Counted from the stretch's first letter, positions 1-9,925 are shown. The stretch: 64,000 bases of DNA from Blastococcus tunisiensis (GCF_900112815.1 NZ_FOND01000001.1:156816-220815), one strand, 5' to 3'. Program-made: numbers and translations. Notes: generated by a model not told the origin, from the letters alone.

Positions 1-242
1 GGGTGCTGGTGCGGCGGAACGCGATCGTGGTGTTCATGTGCGTGGAGCTGATGCTCAACGCCGTCAACCTGACGCTGATCACCTTCGCCCGCTCCACCGG
101 CACCGTGGACGGCCAGATCATGGCCCTCTTCGTCATGGTCGTCGCGGCCGCCGAGGTGGTCGTCGGTCTCGCCATCATCATGTCGATCTACCGGACCCGC
201 AGGTCCGCCTCGATCGACGACGCCAACCTGCTGAAGTACTGA
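1..242 (+). CDS. nuoK: NADH-quinone oxidoreductase subunit K, 3' part
   Basis: This is the C-terminal ~80 residues of NuoK, a small membrane subunit of the proton-pumping arm of respiratory complex I. The 5' end lies outside the window. The visible protein has two hydrophobic helices. The first contains the conserved Glu of [13 protein letters not shown], and the second contains the [11 protein letters not shown] segment, also with a conserved membrane Glu; both are typical of NuoK/MrpC proteins. It ends in DDANLLKY. It is followed after 19 bp by nuoL, in the usual K-L-M-N order, so it belongs to the same operon. Confidence 0.95.
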   Translation, partial: VLVRRNAIVVFMCVELMLNAVNLTLITFARSTGTVDGQIMALFVMVVAAAEVVVGLAIIMSIYRTRRSASIDDANLLKY

Positions 243-261
243 CGGCGAGACGGGGACATCT

Positions 262-2169
262 GTGTCTGAGACGCTGCCCGCCGACGGGCTGCTCGGCTGG
301 TCGTGGCTGCTGATCGCGCTGCCGCTGGCCGGCGCCGCGGTGCTGCTGCTGGGCGGCCGCCGCACCGACCGCTGGGGCCACCTGCTGGGGACGGCGACCG
401 TCGCCGCCTCGTTCGTCCTCGCGCTGCTGTGCACGATCCAGCTCGCCGGGCAGGACGGGGCGCCGGCGGACGTCGAGCTGTTCACCTTCATCTCCACCGG
501 TGAGCTCGACGTCCGGGCGGGGCTGCTGTTCGACCCGCTGTCGGCGGTCTTCGCGCTGCTGATCACCGGCGTCGGGTCGCTCATCCACGTCTACTCGGTC
601 GGCTACATGGCGCACGACCCCGCGCGCCGCCGGTTCTTCGCCTACCTCAACCTGTTCGTCGCGGCGATGCTGCTGCTCGTCCTCGGCAACAGCTTCGTGG
701 CGCTCTACGTGGGCTGGGAGGGCGTCGGCCTGGCCTCGTACCTGCTGATCGCCTTCTGGTACACCCGCCCGGCCGCGGCCACCGCCGCCAAGAAGGCGTT
801 CATCATGAACCGGGTCGGCGACGTCGGCCTGGCCCTGGCGATCTTCGTGATGTTCGCCCAGCTCGGGACGACGTCCTACGCCGGCGTCTTCGGCGCCGTC
901 GGCACGCTCGCCGGCGGCACGGTGACCGCCCTGGGCCTCCTGCTGCTGCTCGGCGCGTGCGGCAAGTCCGGCCAGTTCCCGCTGCAGGCGTGGCTGCCGG
1001 ACGCGATGGAGGGCCCGACCCCGGTCTCGGCCCTCATCCACGCCGCGACGATGGTCACCGCCGGGGTCTACCTGATCGCGCGGTCGGCCCCGATCTACGA
1101 CCTCACCGAGACCGCGCGGGCCGTCGTCCTGGCGATCGGCGCGCTCACCCTGCTGATCGGCGCGATCGCCGGCTGCGCCTACGACGACATCAAGAAGGTG
1201 CTGGCCTACTCCACCGTCAGCCAGATCGGCTACATGTTCCTGGCCGTCGGGCTGGGGCCGGCCGGCTACGTCGCCGGGCTGGCCCACCTGCTCGCGCACG
1301 GCTTCTTCAAGGCCGGGCTCTTCCTCGGCGCCGGCTCGGTCATGCACGCCATGAACGACCAGGTGGACATGCGCCGCTTCGGCGGCCTCTGGCGGAAGCT
1401 GCCGGTCACCTTCGTCACCTTCGGGCTGGGCTACCTGGCGCTGATCGGGTTCCCGTTCCTGTCCGGCTACTTCACCAAGGACGCGATCATCGAGGCGGCG
1501 CTGGACCGCGACGACGTCTGGGGCTGGGTGCTCGGCGGGGTCGCCGTCCTGGGTGCCGGGCTGACCGCCTTCTACATGACGCGGCTGATGCTGATGACCT
1601 TCTTCGGCCGGGCCCGCTGGGAGGAGGGGGTGCACCCGCACGAGTCGCCGTCGGTGATGACCGCACCCATGGTGGTCCTCGCGATCGGGTCGGTGGGCGC
1701 CGGTGCGCTGCTGGTGTCGGTCTTCCCGCTCTCGGGCTGGCTGGAGCCGGTGTTCGGCGAGCCGGAGGAGGCCGCGCACGTGGTCGCCCCGGCGGTGGTC
1801 GGCCTGGTGGTGACGGCGGTCATGCTGCTCGGCGTGCTGGCGGCCTGGCTGTTCGTCGGCCGCCGCGAGGTGCCGGTGACCGCCCCGGTGCGGGTCTCCC
1901 CGGTGACGCGGGCGGCCCGCCACGCGCTCTACGCCGACGCGGTCAACGAGTCGCTGTTCATGCGCCCGGGCCAGTGGCTCACCCGGGCGCTGGTCTGGGT
2001 GGACAACCGCGGGGTCGACGGCGCCGTCAACGGCCTGGCCGCCACGTTCGGTGGCTCGTCCTCCCGGCTGGGCCGCGCCCAGACCGGCTTCGTCCGCAGC
2101 TACGCCCTCGGGATCCTCGGCGGCGCCGTCCTGGTGGCCGGCGCCCTCCTGGCGGTGACGGCGGGATGA
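262..2169 (+). CDS. nuoL: NADH-quinone oxidoreductase subunit L
   Basis: A 635-residue antiporter-like membrane subunit of complex I. It carries out proton translocation across the plasma membrane and braces the membrane arm through its long lateral helix. Family signatures include [27 protein letters not shown], the [21 protein letters not shown] segment with the conserved Lys, and [15 protein letters not shown]. The length is usual for NuoL. The start is GTG at 262, the only sensible start after the nuoK stop. The C-terminal ~100 residues form the lateral helix and last membrane segment. Confidence 0.97.
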   Translation: MSETLPADGLLGWSWLLIALPLAGAAVLLLGGRRTDRWGHLLGTATVAASFVLALLCTIQLAGQDGAPADVELFTFISTGELDVRAGLLFDPLSAVFALLITGVGSLIHVYSVGYMAHDPARRRFFAYLNLFVAAMLLLVLGNSFVALYVGWEGVGLASYLLIAFWYTRPAAATAAKKAFIMNRVGDVGLALAIFVMFAQLGTTSYAGVFGAVGTLAGGTVTALGLLLLLGACGKSGQFPLQAWLPDAMEGPTPVSALIHAATMVTAGVYLIARSAPIYDLTETARAVVLAIGALTLLIGAIAGCAYDDIKKVLAYSTVSQIGYMFLAVGLGPAGYVAGLAHLLAHGFFKAGLFLGAGSVMHAMNDQVDMRRFGGLWRKLPVTFVTFGLGYLALIGFPFLSGYFTKDAIIEAALDRDDVWGWVLGGVAVLGAGLTAFYMTRLMLMTFFGRARWEEGVHPHESPSVMTAPMVVLAIGSVGAGALLVSVFPLSGWLEPVFGEPEEAAHVVAPAVVGLVVTAVMLLGVLAAWLFVGRREVPVTAPVRVSPVTRAARHALYADAVNESLFMRPGQWLTRALVWVDNRGVDGAVNGLAATFGGSSSRLGRAQTGFVRSYALGILGGAVLVAGALLAVTAG

Positions 2170-2181
2170 GCGGACAGGGTC

Positions 2182-2199
2182 GTGAGCATCGCAGCGAGG
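2182..2199 (+). repeat. GTGAGCATCGCAGCGAG dispersed repeat in the nuoL-nuoM spacer
   Basis: The 106-bp spacer between nuoL and nuoM holds the string GTGAGCATCGCAGCGAGG followed by purine-rich GAGCGGAGCG-like repeats. The same 17-mer occurs twice more, at 60565 and 60600, in the mceA-mceB spacer. All three copies lie on the coding strand between co-directional operon genes. The function is unknown; it may be an intergenic repeat family of this lineage. Confidence 0.7.
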
Positions 2200-2275
2200 A
2201 ACGAGCGAGGAGCGGAGCGCCCCGCGGGAGCGAACGGGCGGCATCGAGCCACATCTTCGGAAAGGGACCCCGACC

Positions 2276-3847
2276 GTGAGCGACCTGCCCCTCCTGCTGC
2301 TGATGATCGTGGTCCCCGCGGTCGGGGCGGCCGTCGTGGCCGCGCTGCCCAAGGGCCGCGACGAGGTGGCCAAGCAGGTCTCGCTGGGCGTGAGCCTCGT
2401 GGTGCTGCTGCTCGCCGTCCTCACGACCGTCGCGTTCGACACCGGCGGTGAGCGGTTCCAGCGGACCAGCTCCTGGACGTGGATCGCGGACTTCGGGGTG
2501 TCCTTCGCCCTGGGCGTGGACGGCATCGCCCTGGTGATGCTGCTGCTCATCGGGGTGCTCGTGCCGGTGGTGATCGGCGCCTCCTGGAACGACGAGCTGC
2601 CCGAGCGCCGGTCGATGACGGCCTACTTCGCCTGGCTGCTGCTGCTCGAGGCGATGATGGTCGGCGTCTTCGTCGCGACCGACGTCTTCCTGTTCTACGT
2701 CTTCTTCGAGGCGATGCTCGTCCCGATGTACTTCATCATCGGGAGCTTCGGCGGGCCCCGCCGGCAGTACGCCGCGGTGAAGTTCTTCCTCTACAGCCTG
2801 GTCGGCGGGCTGATCATGCTCGCCGCCGTCATCGGCCTGTACGTGGTGAGCGCCAGCGAGCTCGGCGCGGGCACCTTCGCCTTCGACGCGCTCCGCCAGC
2901 TGGAGATCGACCCGGGGGTGCAGAAGCTGCTCTTCCTCGGCTTCTTCATCGCGTTCGCGATCAAGGCGCCCCTGGTGCCGTTCCACACCTGGCTGCCCGA
3001 CTCCGGTTCCGAGGCGCCGATCGGTGGCTCGGTCCTGCTCGTCGGCGTGCTGGACAAGGTGGGCACCTTCGGTTTCCTGCGCTACTGCCTGCCGCTGTTC
3101 CCCGACGCCTCGCGGTACTTCGCGCCGTTCGTGCTGGTCCTGGCGGTCGTCGGCATCCTGTACGCCGCGCTGCTGGCGATGGGTCAGAGCGACATGAAGC
3201 GGCTGGTCTCCTACACCTCCATCTCGCACTTCGGCTTCATCGCCCTGGGGATCTTCGCGTTCACCACCGAGGCCGCCACGGGCGCGGTGCTCTACATGGT
3301 CAACCACGGCATCGCCACCGGCCTGCTGTTCCTGGTCGTCGGCATGCTCATCGCCCGCGGCGGGTCGCGGCAGATCGGCGACTACGGCGGCGTCGCGGCG
3401 AAGGCCCCGCTGCTGGCCGGCGTCTTCCTGATCGCCGGCCTGGCCTCGCTGGCGCTGCCGGGGACCAACAGCTTCGTCAGCGAGTTCCTCGTGCTGATCG
3501 GCTCCTTCCCCGAGGAGCCGGTGTTCACGATCCTGGCGACGGTCGGGATCATCCTGGCCGCGCTCTACATCCTGCTGATGTACCAGCGCACGATGCACGG
3601 GCCGGCCCGGGGCGTGCTGCTCCAGGAGGACCCGGCCGAACCGGCACCGGCCGGCGGCGGTGCCACGGCGACGCTCGCCCCGCCCCGTCGGTCGCTGCGG
3701 ATCACCGACCTCTCGCGCCGTGAGCTGGCGGTCGCGGCGCCGCTCGTCGCGCTGATCATCGTCTTCGGCGTCTACCCGCAGCCGCTGCTCGAGCTGATCG
3801 AGCCGGCCGTCAGCGCCACCATGAGCGACCTCGGAGGGACCGACTGA
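2276..3847 (+). CDS. nuoM: NADH-quinone oxidoreductase subunit M
   Basis: A 523-residue antiporter-like proton-pumping subunit of complex I with about 14 predicted membrane helices. Conserved segments are FFEAMLVPMYFIIG with the key Glu, AFAIKAPLVPFHTWLPD with the key Lys, and SYTSISHFGF. Residues ~440-470 form a Pro/Ala-rich hydrophilic insert before the final helix. The start is GTG at 2276. The stop at 3845-3847 overlaps the nuoN ATG by one base, which suggests translational coupling. Confidence 0.97.
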   Translation: MSDLPLLLLMIVVPAVGAAVVAALPKGRDEVAKQVSLGVSLVVLLLAVLTTVAFDTGGERFQRTSSWTWIADFGVSFALGVDGIALVMLLLIGVLVPVVIGASWNDELPERRSMTAYFAWLLLLEAMMVGVFVATDVFLFYVFFEAMLVPMYFIIGSFGGPRRQYAAVKFFLYSLVGGLIMLAAVIGLYVVSASELGAGTFAFDALRQLEIDPGVQKLLFLGFFIAFAIKAPLVPFHTWLPDSGSEAPIGGSVLLVGVLDKVGTFGFLRYCLPLFPDASRYFAPFVLVLAVVGILYAALLAMGQSDMKRLVSYTSISHFGFIALGIFAFTTEAATGAVLYMVNHGIATGLLFLVVGMLIARGGSRQIGDYGGVAAKAPLLAGVFLIAGLASLALPGTNSFVSEFLVLIGSFPEEPVFTILATVGIILAALYILLMYQRTMHGPARGVLLQEDPAEPAPAGGGATATLAPPRRSLRITDLSRRELAVAAPLVALIIVFGVYPQPLLELIEPAVSATMSDLGGTD

Positions 3848-5400
3848 TGTTCGACGCCCCGGACCTCTCCTTCACCGCCCTGGCCCCGCTGCTGTTCATC
3901 TTCGGCGCGGCCTGCGTCGGCGTCCTGGTCGAGTCGTTCTGGCCGCGCGACAGCCGGCACCCGGTGCAGCTCGCCGTCGCGCTCGTGGGCGCCCTCGGTG
4001 CGCTGGTCAGCACCCTGCTGCTCGCCGGGCGCGGCGAGGTCACCGCCGACGGCGCGCTGGCCGTCGACGGCGCCGGGCTGTTCCTGCAGGCCACCATCGC
4101 CGGTCTCGGCGCGCTCGCCATCCTGCTGTTCGCCGAGCGGGCGCTGGACCCGGCCCGGTCGGCGTTCGTCGCCTCGGTCGCGGTCCCGGCGGGCAGCCCC
4201 CGGGACCGGGAACTGCTCACCTCGCCGCAGGTGCAGACCGAGGTCTACCCGCTGGCGACCTTCGCCATCGGCGGCATGATGCTCTTCGTCACCTCGAACG
4301 ACCTGCTGGTCATGTTCGTCGCGCTGGAGGTGCTCAGCCTGCCGCTCTACCTGATCAGCGGCATGGCCCGGCGGCGGCGGCTGCTGTCGCAGGAGGCGGC
4401 GGTCAAGTACTTCCTGCTCGGGGCCTTCGCCTCGGCCTTCTTCCTGTACGGGCTGGCGCTGGTCTACGGGGCCACCGGCAGCGTCCGGCTCAGCGACATC
4501 CGGGCCGCCTCCCTCGCCGAGGGCACCGACGTCCTGATGCTGCTCGGCCTGGCGCTGCTGATCGTGGGCCTGCTCTTCAAGGCCAGCGTGGCGCCGTTCC
4601 ACACGTGGACGCCGGACGTCTACGAAGGCGCCCCGACCCCGGTGACGGCCTTCATGGCCGCGTGCACGAAGGTCGCCGCGTTCGGGGCGATCCTGCGGGT
4701 GCTCTACGTCGCCTTCGGCGCCGCCGAGTGGACCTGGCGGCCGCTGATCTACGGCGTCGCGATCGTGTCCATGGTGGTCGGCTCGGTGCTCGCCCTCACC
4801 CAGACCGACCTCAAGCGCATGCTGGCCTACTCCTCGATCGCGCACGCCGGGTTCCTCCTCACCGGCGTTCTCGGTCTGGGGGCCGACGGGGAGGGCTCGG
4901 GCCTGGCGGCCACGATGTTCTACCTGCTGGTCTACGGCCTGACGACGATCGGCGCCTTCGCCGTCCTCACCCTGGTGCGGGACGGCGACGGCGAGGCCGG
5001 CCACCTCTCGCAGTGGGCCGGCCTGGCCGCCCGGTCACCGCTGGTCGCCGCGGTGATGACGCTGTTCCTCCTCGCCCTGGCCGGCATCCCGCTCACCTCG
5101 GGCTTCACCGGCAAGTTCGCCGTGTTCCGGGCCGCCGTCGAGGAGGGCGCCTGGCCGCTGGTGCTGGTGGCGGTCCTGGCCAGCGCCGTGGCCGCGTTCT
5201 TCTACCTGCGGGTCATCGTGCTCATGTACTTCTCCGCGCCGGCGGGAGGTGCCGACGGCGAGCGCGGTCCTACCGTCGGGGTCCCGGGCCTGCCCACCAC
5301 GGTCGTCCTCGCGATCACCGCGACGGCGACCCTGGCGCTGGGCATCGTGCCCGGGTCGGTGCTCGACCTCGCCGAGCAGGCGGCTAGATTCGTCGGTTGA
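3847..5400 (+). CDS. nuoN: NADH-quinone oxidoreductase subunit N
   Basis: A 517-residue third antiporter-like subunit of complex I and the last gene of the nuo operon. Signatures are FVALEVLSLPLYLISG, the KASVAPFHTWTPDVYEGAPTPV segment, and LAYSSIAHAGFLL. It starts at an ATG overlapping the nuoM stop (TGATG-type junction). Its own stop overlaps the next ATG by one base, so the polyprenyl synthase gene is read from the same message. Confidence 0.97.
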   Translation: MFDAPDLSFTALAPLLFIFGAACVGVLVESFWPRDSRHPVQLAVALVGALGALVSTLLLAGRGEVTADGALAVDGAGLFLQATIAGLGALAILLFAERALDPARSAFVASVAVPAGSPRDRELLTSPQVQTEVYPLATFAIGGMMLFVTSNDLLVMFVALEVLSLPLYLISGMARRRRLLSQEAAVKYFLLGAFASAFFLYGLALVYGATGSVRLSDIRAASLAEGTDVLMLLGLALLIVGLLFKASVAPFHTWTPDVYEGAPTPVTAFMAACTKVAAFGAILRVLYVAFGAAEWTWRPLIYGVAIVSMVVGSVLALTQTDLKRMLAYSSIAHAGFLLTGVLGLGADGEGSGLAATMFYLLVYGLTTIGAFAVLTLVRDGDGEAGHLSQWAGLAARSPLVAAVMTLFLLALAGIPLTSGFTGKFAVFRAAVEEGAWPLVLVAVLASAVAAFFYLRVIVLMYFSAPAGGADGERGPTVGVPGLPTTVVLAITATATLALGIVPGSVLDLAEQAARFVG

Positions 5401-6476
5401 TGACCGGAGCCCGTGCCGCAGTCGAGGGCACCATCCCCGAGGTCCCGGGCGGCAGCCCCCACGCGCACCGCCGGATCTCCACCCCCGCCTCGACCATCGG
5501 CCCCTGGTTGCCCGACGGGGAGCTGGGTGCGTCGCTGGCCGAGGGTCTCGCCCGCGTCGAGACGATGCTCGCCGAGGCCGTCGGCAGCGAGCACGCGTTC
5601 ATCCGCGAGGCGGCCGGCCACCTGATGTCGGCCGGCGGGAAGCGGTTCCGGCCGATGCTGGCGCTGCTCGCCGCCCAGCTGGGCGACCCGGGGGCCGCGG
5701 GCGTCACCGAGTCGGCGGTCGTCTGCGAGCTGACCCACCTCGCGACGCTGTACCACGACGACGTCATGGACGAGGCGGTCGTGCGGCGCGGTGCACCCAG
5801 CGCCAACAGCCGGTGGACCAACAGCATCGCCATCCTCACCGGCGACCTGCTGTTCGCCCGGGCGTCGGACCTGCTGGCCGATCTGGGGCCGGAGGCGGTG
5901 CGCATCCAGGCCCAGACGTTCGAGCGGCTGGTCACCGGCCAGATCCGGGAGACCGTCGGCGCGGAGCCCGGCGTGGACCCCATCGCGCACTACCTCGACG
6001 TGCTGGCCGACAAGACCGGATCGCTGGTGGCGACCTCGGCCCGCTTCGGGGCCCGCTTCGCCGGGCTGGACGAGGCGCTGGTCGCCGAGCTGACCGCGTT
6101 CGGCGAGGAGGTCGGCGTGGCCTTCCAGCTGTCGGACGACCTGCTCGACATCGTCAGCCAGGGCGGCACGTCGGGGAAGTTGCCCGGCACCGACCTGCGC
6201 GAGGGCATCGCGACGCTGCCCGCCCTCTTCGCCCTCGCCGACGACGCCCCTGCCGATGCGCGGCTGCGGGAGCTGGTCTCCCGCCCGGTCACCGACGACG
6301 AGGAGCACGCCGAGGCGCTGGCGCTGCTGCGGTCCTCCACCGCGCTCGTCCGCGCCAACGGCGTCCTGGCCGAGTACGCCGACCGCGCCCGCGCCCGGCT
6401 GGGGACCGTGCCCGCCGGGGACGTGCGCGACGCCCTCTCGGCCCTGTGCGACTACGTGGTCACGCGTACCAGTTGA
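5400..6476 (+). CDS. Trans-polyprenyl diphosphate synthase
   Basis: A class I isoprenyl diphosphate synthase of 358 residues. It condenses isopentenyl diphosphate with allylic diphosphates to make a long all-trans chain. The GGKRFRP motif is at residues 79-85, the first Asp-rich motif DDVMD at 120-124, and the second (DDLLD, in FQLSDDLLDIVS) near 250. The ATG at 5400 overlaps the nuoN stop. Tight coupling to complex I suggests its product is the side chain of menaquinone, the electron acceptor of complex I. It could be named grcC, ispB or hepT by different pipelines; chain length cannot be read here. Confidence 0.93.
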   Translation: MTGARAAVEGTIPEVPGGSPHAHRRISTPASTIGPWLPDGELGASLAEGLARVETMLAEAVGSEHAFIREAAGHLMSAGGKRFRPMLALLAAQLGDPGAAGVTESAVVCELTHLATLYHDDVMDEAVVRRGAPSANSRWTNSIAILTGDLLFARASDLLADLGPEAVRIQAQTFERLVTGQIRETVGAEPGVDPIAHYLDVLADKTGSLVATSARFGARFAGLDEALVAELTAFGEEVGVAFQLSDDLLDIVSQGGTSGKLPGTDLREGIATLPALFALADDAPADARLRELVSRPVTDDEEHAEALALLRSSTALVRANGVLAEYADRARARLGTVPAGDVRDALSALCDYVVTRTS

Positions 6477-6498
6477 CGCCGAGGGGCAGAGTCGGAGC

Positions 6499-7668
6499 GT
6501 GCGCGCTTCTCGCCCCGTCCTGCTCGCCACGACCGTCCTCCTCGCCGCCTGCTCGGCGGAGCCCACGGCGAGCGGTCCCACGGCACCCACGTCGTCCGCC
6601 CCCTCCGGTGCCCCGTCGCTCGAGGTCGAGGTGGTCGCCGACGGGCTCGACCATCCCTGGGACGTGGTCCAGGCGCCCGACGGCACGCTGCTCGTGGACG
6701 AGCGCGCCGGCGGGCTGACGGCGGTGCTGCCCGACGGCACGGTCCAGGAGGTGCGGGCCGACTTCGACGACTTGTTCGCCGTCGGCGAGACCGGCCTGAT
6801 GGGCCTGGCGCTGGACCCCGACTTCGCGGAGAACCGCCGGCTGTACAGCTGCCAGGGGGTCACCGACGGGCCCTCCATCGAGGTCACCGCCTGGACCGTC
6901 GCCGAGGACTGGGGCAGCGCCACCCGGGTGGACGACCCGCTGATCGGGGGCATCCCGGTCAACGAGGACTCCGGCCGGCACGGTGGCTGCCGGGTCGAGT
7001 TCGCTCCCGACGGCGCCCTGCTGATCGGCACCGGCGACAACGCCGTCGGCAGCAACCCGCAGGACCTCGGGAGCCTCGCCGGGAAGGTGCTGCGCGCCGA
7101 CCCGGCCACCGGTGACCCGCTGCCGGACAACCCGTTTCCCGACGACGACGGTGCCGAGGACCTGATCTGGACCTACGGGCACCGCAACGTCCAGGGGCTC
7201 GCCGTGCGCCCGGATACCGGTCAGGTGTTCTCGGTCGAGCACGGGCCCGACGTCGACGACGAGGTGAACCTGCTCGACCCCGGGGCGAACTACGGCTGGG
7301 ACCCGGCCGGCTCCGGGCGCTACGACGAGAGCGTGCCCATGACCGATCCGGACCTTCCCGGCGCCGTGCCCGCCGTCTGGTCCTCCGGCGACCCGACGAT
7401 CGCGCCCAGCGGCGGCACCTTCCTCGAGGGGGAGGAGTGGGGGGCCTACGACGGGCTGCTGCTCCTCGGCGTCCAGAAGGACACCGGCGTCCTGGCCCTG
7501 CGGCTGGACGAGGCGGGGCAGCTCGTCGAGCAGTTCCGCGTCCCCGAGCTGGAGGACGACTACGGGCGCATCCGCACCCCGCAGCTGGGCTCCGACGGGG
7601 CGCTGTACGTCACGACGGACAACGGCGACGGGGACGACGTGGTTCTCCGGGTCACGCCGACGGGCTGA
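6499..7668 (+). CDS. PQQ-dependent sugar dehydrogenase-like lipoprotein
   Basis: A 389-residue secreted lipoprotein. The N-terminus is a short signal peptide ending in a lipobox (LLAAC), followed by a Ser/Thr/Pro linker. The rest is a beta-propeller of the soluble glucose/sorbosone dehydrogenase family. Visible signatures are GLDHPWDVV, GLMGLALDPDF, the RHGG pair, LLIGTGDN, GKVLR, WTYGHRNVQGLA, and EHGPDVDDEVNLL...NYGWD. These are the known PQQ and calcium neighbourhood of the family. Whether it binds PQQ is not proven; many actinobacterial members have no known substrate. The GTG start follows a GAGGGG-type purine run. The gene converges on 7652-8332, overlapping it by 17 bp. Confidence 0.85.
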   Translation: MRASRPVLLATTVLLAACSAEPTASGPTAPTSSAPSGAPSLEVEVVADGLDHPWDVVQAPDGTLLVDERAGGLTAVLPDGTVQEVRADFDDLFAVGETGLMGLALDPDFAENRRLYSCQGVTDGPSIEVTAWTVAEDWGSATRVDDPLIGGIPVNEDSGRHGGCRVEFAPDGALLIGTGDNAVGSNPQDLGSLAGKVLRADPATGDPLPDNPFPDDDGAEDLIWTYGHRNVQGLAVRPDTGQVFSVEHGPDVDDEVNLLDPGANYGWDPAGSGRYDESVPMTDPDLPGAVPAVWSSGDPTIAPSGGTFLEGEEWGAYDGLLLLGVQKDTGVLALRLDEAGQLVEQFRVPELEDDYGRIRTPQLGSDGALYVTTDNGDGDDVVLRVTPTG

Positions 7669-8332
7669 GCCTCCGCAGCACGCGGTTCCGCACCCGCGCC
7701 GGCACCTGGGCCCCGGCGGGCAGCAGGGGGCACGGCTCGGGCTCGCCCGGCACCGTGCGCAGCGGCAGGACGCCCGCCCACGTGCTGCGGTCCAGGTCGG
7801 CGTCGTCGTCCCCGGGCGGACCGGTGCGCACCTTGACGCTGGCCTCGGCCAGGTCGAGCGCCAGCACCGCCGTCGCCGCGAGCTCCTTGCGGTCCGGCCG
7901 CCGGGCGGCCGACCACGAGCCCGGCGCCAGCTGCTCGGTCAGCGCCTCCAGCCCGAGCAGCCGCTCGGCCGGATCGGTCACCGGGGTCAGCACCCCGTGG
8001 ACGACCGCGCAGCGGTAGTTCACCGAGTGGTGGAAGGCCGAGCGGGCGTACACGACGCCGTCGACGTGGGTCACCGTGAAGCACACCCGGGCGCCGCCCG
8101 CCGCGGCGCGCAGCGAGGCCGCTCCGGTGGACCCGTGCAGGTAGAGGGTGTCCCCGCGCCGCCCGTAGCCGGTGGGCAGCACCAGCGGGGCGCCGTCGAG
8201 GACCACCGCCAGGTGGCCGACCAGCCCGGCGTCGAGCACGGCGTACAGCTCGGCGCGGTCGGTGCGGGCGCGTGTCGCCCCTCGGCGGACGGTGCTGCGG
8301 GGGGTCGGGGAGAGCGGGGGAGCGGTGGTCAC
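7652..8332 (-). CDS. Pyridoxamine 5'-phosphate oxidase-related flavoprotein
   Basis: A 226-residue protein of the PNPOx-like split-barrel family that binds a flavin. Signatures are LYAVLDAGLVGHLAVVLDGAPLVLPTGY, DTLYLHGSTG, and FHHSVNYRCAVVHG. Members are FMN/F420/heme-binding reductases or oxidases of unknown substrate. GTG at 8332 is chosen because the family homology begins soon after it and the divergent promoter region starts there. It is divergent from a MocR regulator with an 83-bp spacer, so it is the likely regulatory target of that protein. Confidence 0.85.
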   Translation of the reverse strand: MTTAPPLSPTPRSTVRRGATRARTDRAELYAVLDAGLVGHLAVVLDGAPLVLPTGYGRRGDTLYLHGSTGAASLRAAAGGARVCFTVTHVDGVVYARSAFHHSVNYRCAVVHGVLTPVTDPAERLLGLEALTEQLAPGSWSAARRPDRKELAATAVLALDLAEASVKVRTGPPGDDDADLDRSTWAGVLPLRTVPGEPEPCPLLPAGAQVPARVRNRVLRRLSPSA

Positions 8333-8351
8333 GCGACCAGCCTGGCCCACC

Positions 8352-8376
8352 GATTGGCATCTCCGAAGGGCCAATC
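8352..8376. promoter_or_regulatory. Inverted repeat in divergent promoter, candidate MocR operator
   Basis: The spacer between the PPOX gene and the MocR gene contains GATTGGC, 11 bases, then GCCAATC, a perfect 7-bp inverted repeat. MocR/PdxR regulators commonly bind paired repeats in the shared promoter of a divergent target. Binding is inferred from position only. Confidence 0.5.
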
Positions 8377-8415
8377 CAGTACGTTCTCGGCAGTCCACCG
8401 TTCCGGGAGGCGGGC

Positions 8416-9861
8416 ATGGTCGCCGTACCGCCGGTCGTCCTCGACCGCACCTCGCGCGTCCCGCTGTCGGCCCAGCTCGCCGACGCGCTGCGGGCCGGCG
8501 CTGCGGGGGGTGCGCTCCGCCCCGGGGACCGGCTGCCCTCGACGCGGGAGCTCGCCGCCGCGCTGGGGGTCAGCCGCACCGTGACGGCGGCGGCCTACGA
8601 CCAGCTCCTCGCCGAGGGGTGGGCCGCCGGCCGGCGCGGCGCCGGCACCTTCGTCGTCGGCACCGTGACCGCCGCGCCGGCTCCCGCTCCCCGCGGGCGG
8701 TCGCGCGGGCGGCCGGGTCCCGCGGGCATCGACCTGCGCGCCGGGTCGCCCTGCCTCGAGGTGCTCGACCGCGCGGCGTGGCGGCGGGCATGGCGCGCGG
8801 CCGGCGACCCGCCCCCCGACGGCGGCCCCGAGTCCGCCGCCGACCCGGCGTTCGCCCGGGCGGTCACCGAGCACCTGCTGCGGCACCGCGGGCTGCCCGC
8901 GGCACCCGAGGACGTCCTGGCCACCGCCGGGACGTCGGCCGCGGTCGGGGAGCTCGCGGCCCTCCTGCCGCCCGGCAGCCGGGTGGGCGTGGAGGATCCC
9001 GGCTACCAGCGGGTCGTGGGCGCGCTCCGGGCGGCGGGGGCGGCCGTCGTCCCGTTGCCGGTGGACGGTGACGGGCTCGTCGTCGACGCGGTGCCGGCCG
9101 GCCTGGCCGCGGTGTACTGCACGCCGGCCCACCAGTTCCCGCTCGGGCGGCGGCTCTCCGCCGCCCGGCGCACCGCCCTGGTCGCCCGGGCGCGGGCGGA
9201 GGGGATGGTCGTCCTCGAGGACGACTACGACGGGGAGCTGCGCTACGACGTCGCGCCGCTGCCGCTGCTCGGCGCGCTCGGACCGGACGTCGTCGTGCAC
9301 CTCGGGACCAGCAGCAAGATCCTCAGCCCCACCCTGGGCGTCGGATGGCTGGTCGCCCCGGCGGCGGTGCGGGCGGAGCTGGTGGCGCGGCGCACGGCCA
9401 CCGGTGCCCGCCCGCCGCGGGCGGGCCAGCGGGTCTTCACCGCCCTGGCCGACAGCGGCGACCTGGCCCGGCACCTGCGCCGGTTGCGCCGGGAGCTGGC
9501 GCGGCGGCGGGCCGCGGTGCTGGCGGCGGTGGCCTCAGCGGGACTCCAGGCCGAGGGTGACCCGGCCGGCGCGCACGTCGTCGTCCCCCTGCCGGATGCC
9601 GGGTCAGAGGAGCGCGTGCTCGCCGCGGCCGCCGGGCGGGGGGTGGCGCTCGACGGCCTGGCGCGGCACCACCACGGGCACGCTCGCCCCGAGCGGCCCG
9701 CCGGCCTGGTCCTGGGCTTCGCCGCCCCGACGTCGGGCCAGTTCGACGTCGCCCTCGACGTGCTCGCCGCCGTGCTCGGCGAGGCCCTGGGGGAAGGCCG
9801 CGGCGGTGACCCCGTCCGGTCGCGCCGAGTGGGGACCCGGAGGGTCTCCGCGCAGGCGTGA
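8416..9861 (+). CDS. MocR/PdxR-type transcriptional regulator with aminotransferase domain
   Basis: A 481-residue regulator. Residues ~8-75 form a GntR winged helix (PLSAQLADALRAG, RLPSTRELAAALGVSRTVTAAAYDQLLAEG). The rest is a fold-type I aminotransferase domain that binds PLP, with EDDYDGELRYD and the TSSKILSPTLGVGW segment carrying the Schiff-base lysine. Proteins of this class sense PLP or a related ligand. The ATG at 8416 has a GGGAGG ribosome site 5 bases upstream. It is divergent from the PPOX-type gene, which suggests a link to vitamin B6 or flavin-dependent chemistry. Confidence 0.9.
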   Translation: MVAVPPVVLDRTSRVPLSAQLADALRAGAAGGALRPGDRLPSTRELAAALGVSRTVTAAAYDQLLAEGWAAGRRGAGTFVVGTVTAAPAPAPRGRSRGRPGPAGIDLRAGSPCLEVLDRAAWRRAWRAAGDPPPDGGPESAADPAFARAVTEHLLRHRGLPAAPEDVLATAGTSAAVGELAALLPPGSRVGVEDPGYQRVVGALRAAGAAVVPLPVDGDGLVVDAVPAGLAAVYCTPAHQFPLGRRLSAARRTALVARARAEGMVVLEDDYDGELRYDVAPLPLLGALGPDVVVHLGTSSKILSPTLGVGWLVAPAAVRAELVARRTATGARPPRAGQRVFTALADSGDLARHLRRLRRELARRRAAVLAAVASAGLQAEGDPAGAHVVVPLPDAGSEERVLAAAAGRGVALDGLARHHHGHARPERPAGLVLGFAAPTSGQFDVALDVLAAVLGEALGEGRGGDPVRSRRVGTRRVSAQA

Positions 9862-9925
9862 CGCAGCGGCTCAGCTCACCCGGGGAACGGCACCTGGCCG
9901 CGGTGTCGTCCGGAGGACGACAGGG

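Noticed and set aside
178-2550. Very long minus-strand open frame opposite nuoL/nuoM
   Set aside because: Third-position GC bias creates long antisense frames in such DNA. The product is Arg/His/Gly-rich with no family character, while the plus strand encodes NuoL and NuoM.
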